Of a DNA stretch of 9,061 bases, positions 6,932 to 9,061 are shown piece by piece; the first letter of the stretch is position 1; each line of letters begins with the position of its first letter. The notes beneath the pieces were generated by a model. That model was not told where the DNA came from. It ran no database searches and saw nothing but the letters and a program-made list of their open reading frames with translations. The stretch lies in contig JAUWWJ010000044.1 in the NCBI GenBank assembly GCA_030616935.1, positions 1-9,061 of the forward strand, in the 5' to 3' direction. This DNA is from Planctomycetaceae bacterium. GTDB taxonomy: Bacteria; Planctomycetota; Planctomycetia; Pirellulales; UBA1268. The position numbers were made by a program, and so were the translations under genes.

Positions 6932-8071
6932 ATGGCAAAACCACTTCGTATTGGCATGATTGGCTACGGCTTTATGGGTCGTGCACACTCCAATGGCTAT
7001 AACCGAGTGAAGAATTTTTTCGACCTTGAGTACGAACCAGTTCTTCAGGCTGTTGCTGCACGAGACACTGAGAAAGCTCAAGCCTTCGCCACGAAGTGGG
7101 GGTATCAACGTGTTGAAAATGATTGGCGGAAACTTGTTGCCTCTGATGATATTGATGCAATTGATATTTGTACGCCGAATAATCTTCATGCCGATATCGC
7201 GATCGAAGCAGCCAAACATGGAAAAGCGATTTTATGTGAAAAGCCTCTGTCAATGGATACCGCTGAAGGCGAGACAATGTGCGCTGCTGTTGAGCAGGCA
7301 GGTGTACCAAATACGGTTTGGTACAACTATCGAAGAATGCCAGCGGTGACATTTGCAAAACAATTAATTGATGACGGCCGGCTGGGCCGAGTTTTTCACT
7401 ACCGAGCTAATTTTCTGCAGGACTGGACAATCAATGCTGATCTGCCTCAGGGTGGTGCAGCACTGTGGAGACTTGATGCAAAATCCGCAGGTAGTGGTGT
7501 CACGGGTGATCTGCTTGCCCACTGTATTGATACTGCTCTCTGGCTGAATGGATCAGTTTCTGATGTAACTGCCATGACCGAAACCTTTGTCAAGGAACGA
7601 ACGCATCAACTGACTGGCAAGAAAGAGCCAGTTGAAATTGATGACGCCTGCTCATTTCTTTGTCATTTTGAAAATGGTTCACTTGGTCTTTTTGAGAGCA
7701 CGCGATATGCACGTGGTCACAAGGCGCTCTATACATTTGAGATCAACGGTGAAAACATGAGTTTGAAGTGGGATCTTCATGACCTCCATCGTTTAGAAGT
7801 CTTCGACTATAGTGATGAAGGTCCAGAACGTGGCTGGAAGAGTGTCCATGTTACAGACGGGGAGCACCCGTATATGGGCAACTGGTGGGTGCCAGGGTTG
7901 GCGATTGGATATGAGCATTCATTTGTCCATCAGGTTGCTGATTTTTTGACCTGCTACGCAAAGGGTGAACCGTGTCACCCAACCTTTCGTGATGCACTTG
8001 AAACACAAAGAGTGTGTGATGCTGTGCTTGCAAGTGCAAAAAGCCACGCATGGTCGAAAGTGAATGGGTAG
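6932..8071 (+). CDS. Gfo/Idh/MocA family NAD(P)-dependent oxidoreductase
   Basis: A 379-residue cytoplasmic enzyme. The N-terminal Rossmann fold is marked by GYGFMG (11-16), where G11, G13 and G16 form GxGxxG. It is followed by the [16 protein letters not shown] strand-loop and the hallmark CEKP (102-105), with K104 as the usual catalytic lysine. The C-terminal domain carries [18 protein letters not shown], giving the conserved D193...H197 pair and D200. Members of this family oxidise or reduce a hydroxyl of a sugar or inositol. ATG 6932 is taken as the start because AAAGGA (6918-6923) lies eight bases upstream; the TTG just before it adds only one residue. It lies 24 bases after the TIM-barrel isomerase and is probably in the same operon. 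The pair suggests an oxidation-isomerisation route for a sugar, inosose or 3-keto-sugar. The substrate is unknown. Confidence 0.94.
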   Translation: MAKPLRIGMIGYGFMGRAHSNGYNRVKNFFDLEYEPVLQAVAARDTEKAQAFATKWGYQRVENDWRKLVASDDIDAIDICTPNNLHADIAIEAAKHGKAILCEKPLSMDTAEGETMCAAVEQAGVPNTVWYNYRRMPAVTFAKQLIDDGRLGRVFHYRANFLQDWTINADLPQGGAALWRLDAKSAGSGVTGDLLAHCIDTALWLNGSVSDVTAMTETFVKERTHQLTGKKEPVEIDDACSFLCHFENGSLGLFESTRYARGHKALYTFEINGENMSLKWDLHDLHRLEVFDYSDEGPERGWKSVHVTDGEHPYMGNWWVPGLAIGYEHSFVHQVADFLTCYAKGEPCHPTFRDALETQRVCDAVLASAKSHAWSKVNG

Positions 8072-8180
8072 CAGTCGTTTTCAGATGAGTTGCTTTGCTT
8101 TACGGGTCGCGATAGGCTGATTAGGTAGATTTGGAACGACTTGTTGGGGTGCCGTTGCTCGTGTGATTTTGTTTCCGAGT

Positions 8181-8213
8181 CGTACTGTTTATGAGCACAC
8201 TTTCTTCAGTACG
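8181..8213. repeat. Perfect 7-bp inverted repeat upstream of the channel gene
   Basis: CGTACTG (8181-8187) and CAGTACG (8207-8213) are exact inverted repeats separated by 19 bases, within the 166-base gap between the oxidoreductase stop and the channel gene start. The arrangement fits a loose operator, or a weak hairpin ending the sugar operon. No T-run follows directly, so a rho-independent terminator is not supported. Confidence 0.3.
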
Positions 8214-8237
8214 CCGTAATTTTGTGAGAATATTTCA

Positions 8238-9061
8238 ATGTACTTCACAATGTCCTGCCCAGACTGTGATAAAAGCCTCAAAGTTCGTGACGAACTTGTT
8301 GGTAAGACCGCACGCTGTCCTCATTGTCGCAGTTCGATAACTGTCAAACGTCCTGAAAAATTAGCAGCGGATACAAAAGCGGGTCAGTCAGCAAAAGATG
8401 GTGGAGCCGCGCAATCGGCAGAGTCAGTCGCAAGGGCTCGAGTACTGTCTGTCACAGCAAATACGAATGTAAATGTAGGACTCTATGCCCTGTTTGGTCT
8501 GGCAGCTACGGTTGTCTTCTATCTTCTACTGTTGCCTTTTGCTGGACCCAAAGATGATCGCTCATACCTGGGGCGTCTCTTTATGGGTGGAGAAGGTTCG
8601 ACTATGGCGACCGGTCAGTGGGTTCCATATACAGAAGTATTCTTGTTTTTCTGGGCAGCAACCATGCTTGTTGGCAAGCTTCGCAAGATTCGCCGCCAGC
8701 AGCGAGCAATGTTGTTTGATGTTCTACCGAGTGAAATTGGAGAGAAGATCACAGAAAGAAATCTTGACAAGTTTCTTGAATACATTAGTGAACTTCCAAA
8801 AAATGCTGTTGGTAGTTTTCTGGTAACTCGATGTGTGCGAGGCCTTGAGCATTTTCGTGTCCGAAAGAGTGCGGCCGATACGGCTACGATGCTTTCGAGT
8901 CAGTCAGATCTAGATGCTGGTAGTGTTGACTCAAGTTACACGATGTTCCATGTTTTCATCTGGGCAATTCCGATTCTAGGGTTTCTCGGAACTGTTATCG
9001 GTGTGAGTTCTGCCGTTGGTGGTTTTACTGATACGTTGAGTAGTTCAAGTGATATGGAATC
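8238..9061 (+). CDS. MotA/TolQ/ExbB proton-channel family protein with N-terminal zinc ribbon, 3' end outside window
   Basis: The frame is open to the end of the window, giving 274 codons of a longer inner-membrane protein. The N-terminus has a four-cysteine zinc ribbon, CPDC (7-10) and CPHC (27-30), then a Gly/Ala/Ser-rich linker. Transmembrane segments follow at about 78-102 and 128-147, then a cytoplasmic stretch beginning RKIRRQQR with DVLPSEIGEKIT. A third segment, WAIPILGFLGTVIGVSSAV (about 242-260), is the signature of ExbB/TolQ/MotA ion-channel subunits that couple proton flow to work in the envelope. The second half of the channel core is missing. No strong ribosome binding site was seen; ATG 8238 and ATG 8250 (starting MSCPDC) are both possible. 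A partner of ExbD/TolR type would be expected downstream. The zinc-ribbon fusion is typical of planctomycetes. Confidence 0.88.
   Translation, partial: MYFTMSCPDCDKSLKVRDELVGKTARCPHCRSSITVKRPEKLAADTKAGQSAKDGGAAQSAESVARARVLSVTANTNVNVGLYALFGLAATVVFYLLLLPFAGPKDDRSYLGRLFMGGEGSTMATGQWVPYTEVFLFFWAATMLVGKLRKIRRQQRAMLFDVLPSEIGEKITERNLDKFLEYISELPKNAVGSFLVTRCVRGLEHFRVRKSAADTATMLSSQSDLDAGSVDSSYTMFHVFIWAIPILGFLGTVIGVSSAVGGFTDTLSSSSDME

Noticed and set aside
8485..8826. 113-codon frame on the plus strand
   Set aside because: It overlaps the channel protein in another phase; the channel frame has the ExbB/TolQ signature and simply lacks a stop within the window.

Overview
The window reads as ordinary bacterial chromosome of moderate G+C, most likely from a planctomycete or a close PVC-superphylum relative. 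The evidence is the gene set: a very large alpha-2-macroglobulin of the Bacteroidota/Planctomycetota type, a secreted concanavalin-A-fold (LamG/DUF1080-like) protein, a TIM-barrel sugar isomerase paired with a Gfo/Idh/MocA oxidoreductase, and a MotA/TolQ/ExbB-type channel protein with an N-terminal CxxC...CxxC zinc ribbon. The last architecture is characteristic of planctomycetes. This assignment comes from recognising families, not from a search. No phage, insertion sequence, CRISPR array, rRNA or tRNA was seen.

Layout. Bases 3-3896 (+) hold the C-terminal 1297 codons of an alpha-2-macroglobulin-like protein; its start lies outside the window. Bases 4036-4797 (+) encode a secreted LamG-like protein. 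Its stop lies one base from the stop of a convergent HAD-family phosphatase/phosphomutase (5506-4799, -). A 369-base gap (5507-5875) separates the HAD gene from the divergent sugar genes. The gap is unusually rich in inverted repeats and contains a 38-codon open frame that abuts the next gene. Then come a xylose-isomerase-like TIM-barrel protein (5876-6907, +) and a Gfo/Idh/MocA oxidoreductase (6932-8071, +), 24 bases apart with good ribosome binding sites, so very probably one operon. After a 166-base gap, the first 274 codons of the zinc-ribbon ExbB/TolQ-like protein (8238-9061, +) run off the right edge.

How the genes may work together. The isomerase and oxidoreductase are a familiar pair in carbohydrate or cyclitol metabolism. 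The nearby secreted LamG/DUF1080-like protein and HAD phosphatase could belong to the same sugar pathway, but only the isomerase-oxidoreductase pair is supported by operon structure. The macroglobulin and the channel protein look like separate envelope functions.

The two points most worth a second look are the macroglobulin's lost thioester motif (the expected C-x-E-Q reads S-I-D-A in an otherwise well conserved context) and the structured intergenic region 5551-5717. In the latter, the G-U wobble pairs favour a plus-strand RNA upstream of the sugar operon.
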